Shown here: piece by piece, positions 31,944-41,625 of the stretch | How positions within the stretch are numbered: position 1 is the stretch's first letter | How the letters are laid out: every line of letters begins with the position of its first letter | Assembly (NCBI RefSeq): GCF_010730055.1 | Contig: NZ_AP022575.1 | Location: 558,001-622,000 of the forward strand | Direction of reading: 5' to 3' | Source: Mycobacterium shinjukuense | GTDB lineage: Bacteria > Actinomycetota > Actinomycetes > Mycobacteriales > Mycobacteriaceae | DNA length: 64,000 nt | The notes under the pieces: generated by a model | What the model was told of the DNA's origin: nothing | The model's input: the letters and a program-made list of their open reading frames with translations, nothing else | The model's database searches: none | Program-made: the position numbers and the translations under genes

Positions 31944-32441
31944 TTAATCGAACAACGTCAAATTCACGGATGCCCGCTTTTTCTCTAATTCGAGCAGGGC
32001 TTGTTTGCGGTCCAGTCCGCCGCCGTAGCCGGTGAGCTTTCCGCTGGCGCCGATGACACGATGGCACGGGACGACGATGGCGATGGGATTGCGGCCGTTG
32101 GCCAATCCCACGGCGCGTGCGGCACCCGGCGCACCGATCTGGTCGGCAATTTGTCCGTAGGACCGTGTTTCCCCATAGGGAATTGTCCGGAGCGCCTGCC
32201 ATACCTTCAGCTGAAACTCGGTACCCCACAGGTCGAGCTCAATGTCGAAGTCGGTGAGCTGGCCGGCGAAATAGGCGTTGAGTTGGTCGACGGCGTCGGC
32301 AAATACCGTGTGATCGAGCGTCCAACCGGCACGGCTGGGTTCGTGGGTCTGGTCGACCATTCGTAGGTTCGTCAACGCGGAGCCACGCCCGGCCAGCGTC
32401 AACGGCCCTATCGGGCTGTCGATGGTGCGGTAGCGGATCAT
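31944..32441 (-). CDS. ogt: Methylated-DNA-protein cysteine methyltransferase
   Basis: Suicide repair protein that removes alkyl groups from O6-alkylguanine. ATG 32441 gives 165 residues, as in M. tuberculosis Ogt. The acceptor cysteine is C126 in the IVVPCHRVI motif; the recognition helix region is SYGQIADQIG. The start overlaps the stop of the upstream ada-alkA gene (ATGA), making a two-gene alkylation-repair unit. Confidence 0.97.
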   Translation of the reverse strand: MIRYRTIDSPIGPLTLAGRGSALTNLRMVDQTHEPSRAGWTLDHTVFADAVDQLNAYFAGQLTDFDIELDLWGTEFQLKVWQALRTIPYGETRSYGQIADQIGAPGAARAVGLANGRNPIAIVVPCHRVIGASGKLTGYGGGLDRKQALLELEKKRASVNLTLFD

Positions 32442-33946
32442 GCGATCTCCTTCGGGGCCTGTCGGGGCGGCCATTGGTTTACCGGATGCGCGAGGGTGGT
32501 CCACAGGTGCTGGGTGGCATACGAACGCCAGGGGCGCCAGCGAGCGCTGCGCCCCAGCAGCGTGCGTCGGTGGGTGGGCAGGCCCAGCCGTTCGGCGGCC
32601 AGCCTGAGGCCGAGGTCGGTGACCGGAAAGGCGTCCGGGTCGCCAAGGCCCCGCATCGCGATCACCTCCGCGGTCCAGGGTCCGACCCCGGGCAACGCCC
32701 GCAGCTGACTGCGTGCGCGTTGCCAGTCGCATCCCGCGTCCAGGGCGACGGTGCCCTCGGCAAGCGCGGCGACGAGCGCGCTGACCGCGCGTCGGCGTGT
32801 CTTCGGCACGGCCAGATGGGCGGGATCGATCGCGGCGAGCTGCTCGACGGACGGGAAGGTGCGCGTCAGACTGCCCTCGGGATCGTGCACCGGGTGGCCG
32901 TAGGCGGCGACCAGCCTGGCGGCCTGGGTCCGTGCGGCCTTGGTCGATACCTGTTGGCCCAGGACCGCACGGACCGCCAGCTCGGCCTCGTCGACGGTGC
33001 GCGGAATCCGCTGTCCGGGTGCCTGGGACACCACCGGCCGCAGGTCCGGATCCCCGCTGAGCGCTTCGATCACCGCCTCGGGATCGGCATCCAGATCCAA
33101 CAGGCGACGGCACCGCGCGGTGGCGGTCGTGAGGTCGCGGAAGTCGTCGAGCACCAGCACGCAGCGCACGTGGTCGGCGGCCGGCGTCAGGGTGACCAGG
33201 CCATTGCCCGACCGGAGCCGCAGCGTGCGCCGGTACGCGCCATCGCGGACCTCTTCACAACCCGGCACCGCACCGGCGGCCAGATGACCGAATACGCCCT
33301 GGTAGGCGAAGGGTGTCCGGACGGCTAGCCGCAGGGACACGGTCCCGGGTGTGGCGGCTCCAACTGCCGGCGACCCGAACCGGGCGGCCGCGCGCCTGCG
33401 CAGCACCGTCGGCGTGCTGTCGCACACCAGGCGTACGGTGTCGTTGAACTGACGGATGCTGGAAAATCCGGCGGCAAACGCGACATCGCCGAAGGGCAGG
33501 TCGGTGGTCTCGATCAGCACCCGCGCGGTCTGCATTCGTTGCGCGCGTGCCAGCGCGAGTGGTCCGGCGCCCACTTCGGCCTGCAACAGCCGCTCCAGCT
33601 GACGAGTGGTGTAACCGAGCCGGGCCGCCAGGCCGGTGACGCCGTCCCGGTCCACCGTGCCGTCGGCGATCAGCCGCATCGCACGCGCGACAACGTCGCC
33701 GCGCACGTTCCATTCGGGAGAGCCCGGAGACGCGTCGGGACGACATCGCTTGCAGGCCCGGAAGCCCGCTCGTTGAGCGGCCGCCGCGGTTGGCAGGAAC
33801 CGCACGTTGCGGGCGAACGGGGGCCGAACGGGGCAACTGGGCCGGCAGTAGATGCCGGTGGTCAGCACCGCGATGACGAACCAGCCGTCGAACCGGGCGT
33901 CCCTGGACTGGACGGCCCGGTAGCAGCGTTCGAAGTCTGCATGCAC
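32438..33946 (-). CDS. alkA: Ada-AlkA fusion: methylphosphotriester sensor, AraC regulator and 3-methyladenine glycosylase
   Basis: A 502-residue fusion. Residues about 5-75 form the Ada zinc domain with four cysteines (YCRPSC and CKRC), one of which accepts methyl groups from phosphotriesters. Residues about 85-180 form an AraC-type DNA-binding domain (YTTRQLERLLQ, FAAGFSSIRQFNDTV). The rest is AlkA glycosylase with a helix-hairpin-helix (LRALPGVGPWTAEVIAMRG) and the catalytic Asp in FPVTDLGLRLA. It senses methylation, activates repair and excises alkylated bases. Equivalent to Rv1317c. Confidence 0.96.
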   Translation of the reverse strand: MHADFERCYRAVQSRDARFDGWFVIAVLTTGIYCRPSCPVRPPFARNVRFLPTAAAAQRAGFRACKRCRPDASPGSPEWNVRGDVVARAMRLIADGTVDRDGVTGLAARLGYTTRQLERLLQAEVGAGPLALARAQRMQTARVLIETTDLPFGDVAFAAGFSSIRQFNDTVRLVCDSTPTVLRRRAAARFGSPAVGAATPGTVSLRLAVRTPFAYQGVFGHLAAGAVPGCEEVRDGAYRRTLRLRSGNGLVTLTPAADHVRCVLVLDDFRDLTTATARCRRLLDLDADPEAVIEALSGDPDLRPVVSQAPGQRIPRTVDEAELAVRAVLGQQVSTKAARTQAARLVAAYGHPVHDPEGSLTRTFPSVEQLAAIDPAHLAVPKTRRRAVSALVAALAEGTVALDAGCDWQRARSQLRALPGVGPWTAEVIAMRGLGDPDAFPVTDLGLRLAAERLGLPTHRRTLLGRSARWRPWRSYATQHLWTTLAHPVNQWPPRQAPKEIA

Positions 33947-34044
33947 GATTCGACCATTACACCTGCCCGGCCGTCATGACTGGCGGAAAACGACATCACT
34001 GTGACCCACTGTGGCCCGGCGGCGGGTGCGTCGCGGCTCCGGCT

Positions 34045-35670
34045 TTACCCGAGCCGGCTGGCCGGCTCGATCGGCCTGGCCAGCCGGGTGGGTTGGTCGT
34101 GTCCGCGCAGCGTCACCGTCTCGCCCAAAGACCAAAGGACGCGCACCTTTTCGCTTGCACCGTTCAGCGTCTCCCCGGACGCCAGCAACCTACCGGGGTG
34201 TGACTTTGCAAGTTCGCACAGTCGCGCCGCTTCGTTGACGGGCTCGCCGATCACGGTGTATTCGAAGCGCTGCTTGGCGCCCACATTGCCGGCGATGACC
34301 TGCCCGGCCGCCACGCCGATGCCGGCTTGGCACTCCGGCATTTCCTTGGCAAGCCGCGCGGCCATGGCTCGCGCGGCGGTCAGTGCCTGGTCTTCGGGAC
34401 AGGCGAGCCGATTCGGGGCTCCGAAGATGGCCAGCGATGCGTCGCCCTCGAACTTGTTGACCAGGCCGTGGTGGTGGTCGACCGCCTCGACGACGATAGC
34501 GAAAAACCGGTTGAGCAGGCTGACGACGTCGGCCGGCGGACGGCTGGTCACCAGCTGGGTGGAGCCAACGATGTCGATGAAGACGACGGCAACGTGGCGT
34601 TCCTCACCGCCCAGTGTCGGTCGCTCCCGCTCGGCGGCCGCCGCGACTTCGCGCCCGACGTGGCGGCCGAAAAGGTCACGGATCCGTTCGCGCTCCCGCA
34701 GGCCGGCGACCATCGCGTTGAAACCGCGCTGCAGCTCACCGAGTTCGGTCCCGTCGAAGACCACGAGGTCGCCGCGCAGGTCGCCCCGCTCGACGCGCTT
34801 GAGGGCCGCACGTACCACCCTTACCGGTGTCGCCGTCAGCCAGGCCAGGATCCACATCAGGATAAAGCCGAAGATCACCGTCGCCGCGCAGATAATCATC
34901 ACCGCGACCGCGAACTCGGTCTCGGTCAGGTTCCGCAACAAGAGCTGGAAGAATGCCACCAGTCCAATGCCGATGACGGGCACGGCCGAACCGAGCAGCC
35001 ACACCATCAGGGTTCGGCCCATGATGCCCGGCGCGAGCCGCCGGGGCGGTGGTCCCGCCCCGAGTGCCTGGGCGGCCACCGGACGCAGCGCGAACTCGGT
35101 CAGCAGGTAGCTGCCGGTAGCGACCAGGACGCCGCAAAAGCTCACCCCGAACAGAAACCGCGGGATGAGTAGGTGGTCGGCCATCCCATACAGGATCGTC
35201 AACAGCCCCGCGCCGATCTCCCAGAGCACGAGGTCGACGATCGCGACTCGCCAAGGGGCGAGAAAGGTGTTGCGCTCGTCCTCGGGGGTCGGGGCGCGTT
35301 CCTCGATGGCCCAACGCAGCGCCAGCACGGTCCGCCGGGTGATCCAGTAGGTGCCTACTACCAGTGCGAGCGCGATGTAGGCGGGTGTGACGCCGAAGGT
35401 GACCCACAGCAGCGCGTCGTCAAACACGCTGGGTGCCGGTATGGCCACCGTTACCAGCAGCAAGACGACACCGATCCCGATCAGGTTGGCACCCACGACC
35501 ATCGCGGTCAAGATGACCTGGATGCGGACACGACGACGGTGCTGGCTCTCCGAGACTCGCCCCAGCAACCAGGAGCCGTACGCGGGGGTCTCTGACAGCC
35601 GGCCGCTCTGCCGGGTCACCGTCTCGAGCACCCGGCCCAGCCGTTGCGCCATGGTCTTGTTGGGCGACAT
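34045..35670 (-). CDS. Membrane adenylate cyclase, class III, with HAMP domain
   Basis: This 541-residue protein has six predicted membrane helices in its first 280 residues (examples: [38 protein letters not shown]), a HAMP linker (about 290-340, [18 protein letters not shown]), then a class III catalytic domain. Metal-binding Asp residues are in [11 protein letters not shown] and [11 protein letters not shown]; the transition-state Asn/Arg pair is in [10 protein letters not shown]. It matches the Rv1318c/Rv1319c/Rv1320c group, of which only one member is present here. It makes cAMP, probably in response to an unknown membrane signal. Confidence 0.95.
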   Translation of the reverse strand: MSPNKTMAQRLGRVLETVTRQSGRLSETPAYGSWLLGRVSESQHRRRVRIQVILTAMVVGANLIGIGVVLLLVTVAIPAPSVFDDALLWVTFGVTPAYIALALVVGTYWITRRTVLALRWAIEERAPTPEDERNTFLAPWRVAIVDLVLWEIGAGLLTILYGMADHLLIPRFLFGVSFCGVLVATGSYLLTEFALRPVAAQALGAGPPPRRLAPGIMGRTLMVWLLGSAVPVIGIGLVAFFQLLLRNLTETEFAVAVMIICAATVIFGFILMWILAWLTATPVRVVRAALKRVERGDLRGDLVVFDGTELGELQRGFNAMVAGLRERERIRDLFGRHVGREVAAAAERERPTLGGEERHVAVVFIDIVGSTQLVTSRPPADVVSLLNRFFAIVVEAVDHHHGLVNKFEGDASLAIFGAPNRLACPEDQALTAARAMAARLAKEMPECQAGIGVAAGQVIAGNVGAKQRFEYTVIGEPVNEAARLCELAKSHPGRLLASGETLNGASEKVRVLWSLGETVTLRGHDQPTRLARPIEPASRLG

Positions 35671-35705
35671 GGTGGCGTCAGCCTATGTGTCGGACACGCT
35701 CTAAG

Positions 35706-36386
35706 GTGAGTCGGGTGCGTCTAGTGATCGCCCGGTGCACCGTCGAGTACGTCGGCCGGCTCACCGCGCAGCTGCCGTCCGCGCGCAGGCTGCTGCTGTT
35801 CAAGGCCGACGGATCGGTCAGTGTGCACGCCGACGACCGCGCCTACAAGCCGTTGAACTGGATGAGCCCGCCGTGCTGGTTGACCGAAGAACCCGGTGGC
35901 CGGGCCCCGGTGTGGGTGGTGGAGAACAAAGCCGGCGAACAACTGCGCATCACCGTCGAGGAGATCGAGCACGACTCCAGCCACGATTTGGGCGTGGATC
36001 CAGGATTGGTCAAAGACGGTGTGGAGGCCCACCTGCAGGCGTTGCTTGCCGAACATGTCCACCTGCTGGGTGAGGGGTACACCCTGGTTCGCCGCGAATA
36101 CATGACCGCGATCGGACCCGTCGACCTGTTGTGTCGCGATGAACGGGGCGGCTCTGTTGCGGTGGAAGTCAAGCGGCGCGGCGAGATTGACGGCGTCGAG
36201 CAGCTCACCCGCTATCTCGAGTTGCTCAATCGGGACAGCGTTCTTGCTCCCGTCAAGGGGGTGTTGGCCGCACAACAGATTAGGCCGCAGGCCCGCACGC
36301 TGGCCGCTGATCGTGGAATACGTTGCGTGACACTGGATTACGACCGCATGCGCGGGATGGACAGCGACGAATACCGGCTGTTCTGA
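35706..36386 (+). CDS. nucS: Mismatch-specific endonuclease NucS/EndoMS
   Basis: Cuts both strands at mismatches and carries the non-canonical mismatch repair of actinobacteria, which lack MutS/MutL. GTG 35706 gives 226 residues starting [14 protein letters not shown], as in Rv1321. The N-terminal dimer and DNA-binding domain is followed by a RecB-like nuclease core: [13 protein letters not shown] and [13 protein letters not shown] supply the D-ExK residues, and the QLTRYLELL helix follows. The C-terminal end [10 protein letters not shown] is the expected beta-clamp interaction region. It sits next to ogt and ada-alkA, giving a small repair cluster. Confidence 0.97.
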   Translation: MSRVRLVIARCTVEYVGRLTAQLPSARRLLLFKADGSVSVHADDRAYKPLNWMSPPCWLTEEPGGRAPVWVVENKAGEQLRITVEEIEHDSSHDLGVDPGLVKDGVEAHLQALLAEHVHLLGEGYTLVRREYMTAIGPVDLLCRDERGGSVAVEVKRRGEIDGVEQLTRYLELLNRDSVLAPVKGVLAAQQIRPQARTLAADRGIRCVTLDYDRMRGMDSDEYRLF

Positions 36387-36396
36387 ATTGTGCGGC

Positions 36397-36402
36397 TAAG
36401 CT
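36397..36402 (+). promoter_or_regulatory. Candidate -10 for the small zinc-ribbon gene (leaderless)
   Basis: TAAGCT fits TANNNT and is exactly 6 bases before the ATG at 36409, so transcription should begin at the start codon. There is no ribosome-binding site. Confidence 0.5.
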
Positions 36403-36408
36403 GGCGAC

Positions 36409-36696
36409 ATGGGTCGGCGCGGTAAACCGCCACGGCAGCGGCTAGCACTACCGCCGTTGCCACGCCGGGTGGAAACGGGCCCGGATGGCTACCAGTACGA
36501 GGTGCGTCCGATCGCCGCGGCCCGCGCTGTCAAGACCTACCGCTGTCCCGGATGTGATCACGAAATTCGTTCCGGCACAGCGCATGTGGTCGTATGGCCG
36601 ACTGAATCACCAGGAGCGGTGGAAGAACGGCGGCATTGGCACACGCCCTGCTGGACCAACCGCGCCACTCGCGGTCCAACGCGGAAATGGTCCTAG
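36409..36696 (+). CDS. Small conserved zinc-ribbon-like protein
   Basis: This 95-residue protein is basic at the N-terminus (MGRRGKPPRQRLALPPLPRR). It has a possible metal site: CPGC at about residues 46-49, followed by HWHTPC near 78-83. It corresponds to Rv1322. Function is unknown. The C4/CH pattern suggests nucleic-acid or protein binding, which is inference only. Confidence 0.85.
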   Translation: MGRRGKPPRQRLALPPLPRRVETGPDGYQYEVRPIAAARAVKTYRCPGCDHEIRSGTAHVVVWPTESPGAVEERRHWHTPCWTNRATRGPTRKWS

Positions 36697-36705
36697 CCGG
36701 CCGGC

Positions 36706-37161
36706 TCAGCAGACGGGTTCGACCAACTCGATCAGCACCCCGCCGGCGTCTTTGGGGTGGATGAAGTTGATCCGTGAGTTTGCGGTACCACGCCGGGGAG
36801 CGTCGTAGACCAGGCGGACGCCCTGGGCGCGCAGCCGGCGGCACAAAGCATCGAGATCGCTGACCCGGCAGGCCAGCTGTTGGACGCCCGGTCCGCGCTT
36901 GTCCAGAAACTTCGCGATTACCGACGACTCGTCAAGCGGGGCCATCAATTGGATCTGCGCGGGGCAGCCCGGCGCGGCCAGCATCGCCTCGCGGATCCCC
37001 TGGTCGTCGTTGACTTCCTCGTGCACCAGGATCAGGCCGAGGTGATCGTGGTACCACTCGATCGCGGTGTCCAGGTCGGCGACGGCAATGCCGACGTGGT
37101 CGAGCCCGGTTACCAAGGAGGTGGCCAGCACGCGACGGGCGTCAACTTGATCGGTCGTCAT
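36706..37161 (-). CDS. mce: Methylmalonyl-CoA epimerase
   Basis: Interconverts (2S)- and (2R)-methylmalonyl-CoA in propionate and odd-chain/cholesterol catabolism, feeding the B12-dependent mutase. It has 151 residues and is a vicinal-oxygen-chelate fold protein with two beta-alpha-beta units. Metal ligands are expected at H in GLDHVGIAVADL, Q in AQIQLMAPLD and E in VLIELVEP. Equivalent to Rv1322A. It is divergent from fadA4, and its need for adenosylcobalamin metabolism connects it with the pduO gene. Confidence 0.95.
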   Translation of the reverse strand: MTTDQVDARRVLATSLVTGLDHVGIAVADLDTAIEWYHDHLGLILVHEEVNDDQGIREAMLAAPGCPAQIQLMAPLDESSVIAKFLDKRGPGVQQLACRVSDLDALCRRLRAQGVRLVYDAPRRGTANSRINFIHPKDAGGVLIELVEPVC

Positions 37162-37167
37162 TACATA

Positions 37168-37173
37168 ACGGTA
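37168..37173 (-). promoter_or_regulatory. Candidate -10 for mce (leaderless)
   Basis: On the minus strand TACCGT is separated from the mce ATG (37161) by exactly 6 bases (TATGTA). This is the same layout as at pduO, pncB1, clpS and the Rv1322-like gene. Confidence 0.5.
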
Positions 37174-37242
37174 ACCTCATGGGAAAGGATCCGCTTCCCC
37201 GGTATCCCCGGATCGGCCGCTCCCTGCCCGTAGGAGGTAGTC

Positions 37243-38424
37243 ATGACGACGTCGGTGATCGTTGCTGGGGCGCGGACACCCATCGGCAAGTTGATGGGCT
37301 CTCTGAAGGACTTCAGCGGTAGCGACCTGGGCGCCATTGCCATTCGGGGCGCTTTGGAGAAGGCCAACGTGGCGGCGTCTGCGGTGGAGTACGTGATCAT
37401 GGGTCAGGTGTTGACCGCGGGGGCCGGACAGCTGCCCGCGCGCCAGGCCGCGGTGGCGGCCGGAATTGGCTGGGACGTGCCGGCGCTGACCATCAACAAG
37501 ATGTGCCTGTCCGGCATCGATGCCATCGGGCTGGCCGACCAGCTCATTCGGGCCGGGGAATTCGACGTGGTGGTGGCCGGCGGGCAGGAGTCCATGACGA
37601 AGGCGCCCCATCTGCTGATGGACAGCCGCTCCGGCTACAAGTATGGCGACGTCACGGTTTTGGACCACATGGCCTACGACGGCCTGCACGACGTGTTCAC
37701 CGACCAGCCGATGGGCGCGCTCACTGAGCAGCGCAACGACGTCGACCGGTTCACGCGCCAGGAACAGGACGAGTACGCGGCGCGGTCGCATCAAAAGGCA
37801 GCCGCGGCCTGGAAAGACGGCGTCTTCGCCGATGAAGTGGTCCCGGTGAACATCCCGCAGCGCAAGGGCGATCCGCTGCAATTCAGCGAAGACGAGGGGA
37901 TCCGCGGTGATACCACCGCCGACTCACTGGCCGGGCTCAGGCCGGCGTTTCGCAAGGACGGCACCATCACCGCCGGTTCGGCATCGCAAATCTCCGACGG
38001 GGCGGCTGCGGTGGTGGTGATGAACAAGGACAAGGCCCAGGAGTTGGGGCTGAAGTGGCTGGCCGAGATCGGCGCCCACGGTGTGGTGGCCGGACCGGAT
38101 TCGACACTGCAGTCGCAACCGGCCAACGCGATCAAGAAGGCGCTTGACCGCGAAGGCATCTCGGTGGACCAGCTCGATGTTGTGGAGATCAACGAAGCGT
38201 TTGCCGCGGTCGCGCTGGCCTCGACGAGGGAACTCGGGGTGAGCCCCGAGATCGTCAACGTCAACGGCGGCGCGATTGCCGTCGGGCATCCAATCGGCAT
38301 GTCCGGCGCGCGAATTACGCTGCATGTCGCGTTGGAGTTGGCGCGCCGTGGCTCGGGCTACGGAGTCGCCGCGCTGTGCGGGGCCGGCGGCCAGGGCGAC
38401 GCGCTGATCCTGCGGGCCGGATAG
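37243..38424 (+). CDS. fadA4: Acetyl-CoA C-acetyltransferase (thiolase)
   Basis: Condenses two acetyl-CoA to acetoacetyl-CoA or the reverse. It has 393 residues. The nucleophilic cysteine is C88 in [11 protein letters not shown]. The second-site motifs are [19 protein letters not shown] (His) and [11 protein letters not shown] (Cys). The ribosome site AGGAGG (37231-37236) precedes the ATG. It is divergent from mce; both belong to short-chain acyl-CoA metabolism. Equivalent to Rv1323. Confidence 0.97.
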   Translation: MTTSVIVAGARTPIGKLMGSLKDFSGSDLGAIAIRGALEKANVAASAVEYVIMGQVLTAGAGQLPARQAAVAAGIGWDVPALTINKMCLSGIDAIGLADQLIRAGEFDVVVAGGQESMTKAPHLLMDSRSGYKYGDVTVLDHMAYDGLHDVFTDQPMGALTEQRNDVDRFTRQEQDEYAARSHQKAAAAWKDGVFADEVVPVNIPQRKGDPLQFSEDEGIRGDTTADSLAGLRPAFRKDGTITAGSASQISDGAAAVVVMNKDKAQELGLKWLAEIGAHGVVAGPDSTLQSQPANAIKKALDREGISVDQLDVVEINEAFAAVALASTRELGVSPEIVNVNGGAIAVGHPIGMSGARITLHVALELARRGSGYGVAALCGAGGQGDALILRAG

Positions 38425-38582
38425 CGTTGCTGGAGAGTTATCGGCGGGACATCACTGTGAGATTGGTCATACCTGCCGATCTCGGCCCCGGGATCGGGGA
38501 TTTCGACCCGATTTAGCGCTCACCCGTGGGTCGGTGCCACCGGGTGAATCGCTGACGGCACCGGCGTGACACACTTGACGAC

Positions 38583-39497
38583 GTGACGCGTCCGCGACCC
38601 CCGATCGGGCCCGCCTTGGCCGGTGCGGTTGACCTGTCCGCCCTCAAGCAGCGGGCTCAGCAGCAGGCTTCGGCGGGCCAGACTGGGGGCGAGGCGCGGT
38701 CTGCCGATGAGGGCACCACGGAGATCACCGAGGCCAATTTCGAAGACCAGGTGATCGTCCGGTCCGACGAGGTGCCGGTGGTCGTTGTGCTGTGGTCACC
38801 GCGCAGTGACGTGTGTGTCGAGCTGCTCGACACGCTGTCCGGGCTGGCCGCCGCCGACCGGGGCACGTGGTCGCTGGCGACGGTCAATGTCGATGCCGCG
38901 CCGAATGTCGCCCGGATTTTCGGCGTGCAAGCGGTGCCGACCGTGGTGGCTTTGGCTGCGGGGCAGCCGATCTCCAGCTTCCAGGGCCTGCAGCCCGCCG
39001 ACCAGCTGCGGCGCTGGGTGGATTCCTTGGTTTCGGCGACGGCCGGAAAGCTCAAGGGCCCAAGGAGTTCCGAGCGCGTCGCGGAGGTCGATCCGGCCGT
39101 GGCCCAGGCGCGCAAGGAGCTTGAGGCCGGCGACTTCGTTGCTGCCCGCAAATCATATGAGGCGATCCTGGATGCCAATCCGGGCAGTGTGGAGGCGAAG
39201 GCGGCCATCCGGCAGATCGATTTCCTCACCCGGGCAACGGCACGGCGGCCGGACGCGGTTTGGGTTGCCGACGCGGCGCCGAATGACATCGAGGCCGCTT
39301 TGGCCGCCGCCGACGTGCAAGTCCTCAACCAGGATGTGAGCGCGGCCTTCGAGCGCCTGATCGCGTTGGTGCGGCGGACATCTGGAGACGAGCGCACCCG
39401 GGTGCGCACCCGGCTGGTCGAGCTGTTCGAGCTGTTCGATCCCGCCGATCCCGAGGTCGTCGCCGGTCGGCGCAACCTGGCCAACGCGCTGTACTGA
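38583..39497 (+). CDS. Thioredoxin-fold/TPR protein (CnoX/YbbN-like), intact copy
   Basis: This 304-residue protein is equivalent to Rv1324. Residues about 52-155 form a thioredoxin fold: VPVVVVLWSPRSDVC in place of the CxxC active site (only one cysteine remains), then the cis-proline motif VQAVPTVVALAAG. Residues about 175-300 form helical TPR-like repeats (ARKELEAGDFVAARKSYEAI). This architecture is that of the chaperedoxin CnoX (YbbN), which protects substrates and passes them to chaperonins; that role is inferred. A second, broken copy lies at 41626-42411. Confidence 0.92.
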   Translation: MTRPRPPIGPALAGAVDLSALKQRAQQQASAGQTGGEARSADEGTTEITEANFEDQVIVRSDEVPVVVVLWSPRSDVCVELLDTLSGLAAADRGTWSLATVNVDAAPNVARIFGVQAVPTVVALAAGQPISSFQGLQPADQLRRWVDSLVSATAGKLKGPRSSERVAEVDPAVAQARKELEAGDFVAARKSYEAILDANPGSVEAKAAIRQIDFLTRATARRPDAVWVADAAPNDIEAALAAADVQVLNQDVSAAFERLIALVRRTSGDERTRVRTRLVELFELFDPADPEVVAGRRNLANALY

Positions 39498-39524
39498 GAC
39501 CTACTGACGAGCGCGCCGCGGGCG

Positions 39525-41336
39525 TTACGACAGCCCGGCCGATCCGTTCAGGCCGAGCAGTCCACCGGCGCCGCCGGTGCCGCCCGCGCCGGGCGCAACG
39601 CCAAGCCCGCCGTTTCCGCCGTTGCCTCCATTGCCGAGCAGCGTGGCGTTGCCGCCGGAGCCGCCGACACCGCCGTTTGCCACCACGCTCGCTCCGCCGG
39701 CGCCGCCGTCGCCGCCGCTGCCGACCAACCCGGCCTTGCCACCCTTGCCGCCGTTCCCCCCGTCGCCAGCGATGCCGAGTCCGCCGGCGCCGCCGGCGCC
39801 GCCATCGCCGTTGAGCAGGCCGGCGTTGCCGCCGGCCCCACCGTCGCCGGCGGTCTCGCCGAACCCGCCGGCTCCGCCGGCCCCGCCCGCACCCGAGAGC
39901 CCGGCGGCGTTGCCGCCGGCCCCGCCGGCCCCCCCGACCGACCCGACTTCGATGCCAGTCCCGCCGGCGCCACCAGCGCCGCCGTCACCGATCAACCCGC
40001 CGGTGCCGCCGGTGCCGCCGCTACCGGCCGCGCCCCGGACGCTGTCGCCGCCGGTACCGCCGGCGCCGCCGTCGCCGATCAGCTTGGCGGCCCCGCCGTT
40101 GCCACCGGACCCGCCGATACCGCCGGCCATTTGGTCCGCGCTGGAGGCGCCGAACCCTCCGGTGCCCCCGGCGCCGCCGGGGCCGAACAGTGCGCCGGCA
40201 CCGCCGATGCCGCCGACGCCTCCTTTGCCGCCGGTGCCGCCGGGGTCGGGCGCGCCGAGACCGGTTCCGCCGGTGCCGCCGACGCCGCCAGCGCCGAAGA
40301 GGATGCCGGCGTTGCCGCCCGCCCCACCGGCCCCACCCTCACCGCCCACGAGTTGGTTACCGGTGCCAGTTCCGCCGGTGCCGCCGGCCCCGCCGTTGCC
40401 GGAGAAGATGCCGCCGTCGCCTCCGGTGCCGCCGTTCCCGCCGGCCGAGCCGGAGACTCCGAACCCGCCGGCGCCGCCGGCACCGCCATTGGAGAACAGC
40501 CCGCCGCCCCCGCCGGTGCCGCCGGTGCCGCCGGTGCCCCCGTTGACGCTCAACCCGCCGGTGCCGCCGGCACCGCCGGCGGCCAACACCTCGAACAGCC
40601 CGCTGCGACCGCCGGCCCCGCCGGTGCCACCGTTGAAGCCTGGCCCGCCGGCGCCCCCGATGCCACCGGCGCCGAACAGCCCGGCCGCCCCGCCGTCGCC
40701 GCCGAGCCCGCCTGTGCCGGTTTTCCCGACTCCGCCGGGCCCACCGGCGCCGCCGGAGCCGAACAGCAGCCCGCCGGCCCCGCCGGCCCCGCCAGCCGCG
40801 CCATTGCCCGGGCCGTCTCCGCCGGCCCCGCCCGCTCCGCCGTTGCCGAACAGCCCTGCGGATCCGCCTGGACCGCCGGGCTGGCCGGGTGCCCCGGACC
40901 CGCCGGCCCCGCCGTTGCCGTACAGCAGCCCGCCGGCCCCCCCGGGTTGCCCCGTCCCCGGCGCTCCGTTGGCGCCGTTGCCGATCAGCGGACGCCCCAA
41001 CAACACCTGGGTGGGCGTGTTCACCACGTTGAGCACGCCTTCCAGCGGCGATGCGGCGGCGGCCTCCGCGCTCGCGTATGCGTTGGCGCTCCCGGTCAGG
41101 GTTTGCACGAACTGGCTGTGAAACCCCGTCGCCTGGGCGCTGAGCGCCTGGTAGGCCTGGGCGTGCGTGGAGAACAGCGCCGCGATGGCCGCCGACACCT
41201 CATCGGCACCGGCGGCCAGCACCTCCGTCGTCGGTGCCAACGCCGCGGCGTTGGCTGCCTCCAGCGCCGACCCGATGCCCGCCAACTCCGCCGCGGCTGC
41301 CATCACCGCCTCCGGCGCGGCAACAACAAACGACAT
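39525..41336 (-). CDS. PE_PGRS family protein (unit A; PE_PGRS24-like)
   Basis: ATG 41336, after GGAGGAAGTG, gives 603 residues; an upstream in-frame ATG at 41360 is less likely because [20 protein letters not shown] is the standard PE start. The PE domain covers residues 1-93 ([19 protein letters not shown]). The linker [17 protein letters not shown] is followed by about 480 residues of GGAGG-type repeats to the end, with no separate C-terminal domain. It occupies the Rv1325c position. PE_PGRS proteins are exported by ESX-5 to the cell surface; the specific role of this one is unknown. Confidence 0.93.
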   Translation of the reverse strand: MSFVVAAPEAVMAAAAELAGIGSALEAANAAALAPTTEVLAAGADEVSAAIAALFSTHAQAYQALSAQATGFHSQFVQTLTGSANAYASAEAAAASPLEGVLNVVNTPTQVLLGRPLIGNGANGAPGTGQPGGAGGLLYGNGGAGGSGAPGQPGGPGGSAGLFGNGGAGGAGGDGPGNGAAGGAGGAGGLLFGSGGAGGPGGVGKTGTGGLGGDGGAAGLFGAGGIGGAGGPGFNGGTGGAGGRSGLFEVLAAGGAGGTGGLSVNGGTGGTGGTGGGGGLFSNGGAGGAGGFGVSGSAGGNGGTGGDGGIFSGNGGAGGTGGTGTGNQLVGGEGGAGGAGGNAGILFGAGGVGGTGGTGLGAPDPGGTGGKGGVGGIGGAGALFGPGGAGGTGGFGASSADQMAGGIGGSGGNGGAAKLIGDGGAGGTGGDSVRGAAGSGGTGGTGGLIGDGGAGGAGGTGIEVGSVGGAGGAGGNAAGLSGAGGAGGAGGFGETAGDGGAGGNAGLLNGDGGAGGAGGLGIAGDGGNGGKGGKAGLVGSGGDGGAGGASVVANGGVGGSGGNATLLGNGGNGGNGGLGVAPGAGGTGGAGGLLGLNGSAGLS

Positions 41337-41519
41337 CACTTCCGCACTTCCTCCAATCAAAGGTCAGGATCGGGGGATATCCCTCAGAGCCAGCAGATGG
41401 TTATCGCCATGGTGCCGGCAACACCCCGCGCTTGCGGAGGGCATAGTGCATCTGATACACAATTGGATTTGTGCACTTTGCCTAGCAGGAATCCGCCGCG
41501 TAAGGCAGCTTGACAACCG

Positions 41520-41590
41520 TTAATCCGGCCCCAGCCACAGTGCCGACATGGCCGGCAACACCAGTACCGTTGGCGCCGACCGGCCGTAGA
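41520..41590 (-). pseudogene. Remnant of the glgB 3' end
   Basis: On the minus strand this segment encodes [19 protein letters not shown] and a TAA stop. This closely matches the true GlgB C-terminus [17 protein letters not shown] at 44110-44160. DNA identity by eye is roughly 80-85%. It is left over from the tandem duplication and joins directly to the second Rv1324-like copy. Confidence 0.85.
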
Positions 41591-41625
41591 AGACGTCGGC
41601 GGGCGGGGTTCCGACGGAGCCGGGT

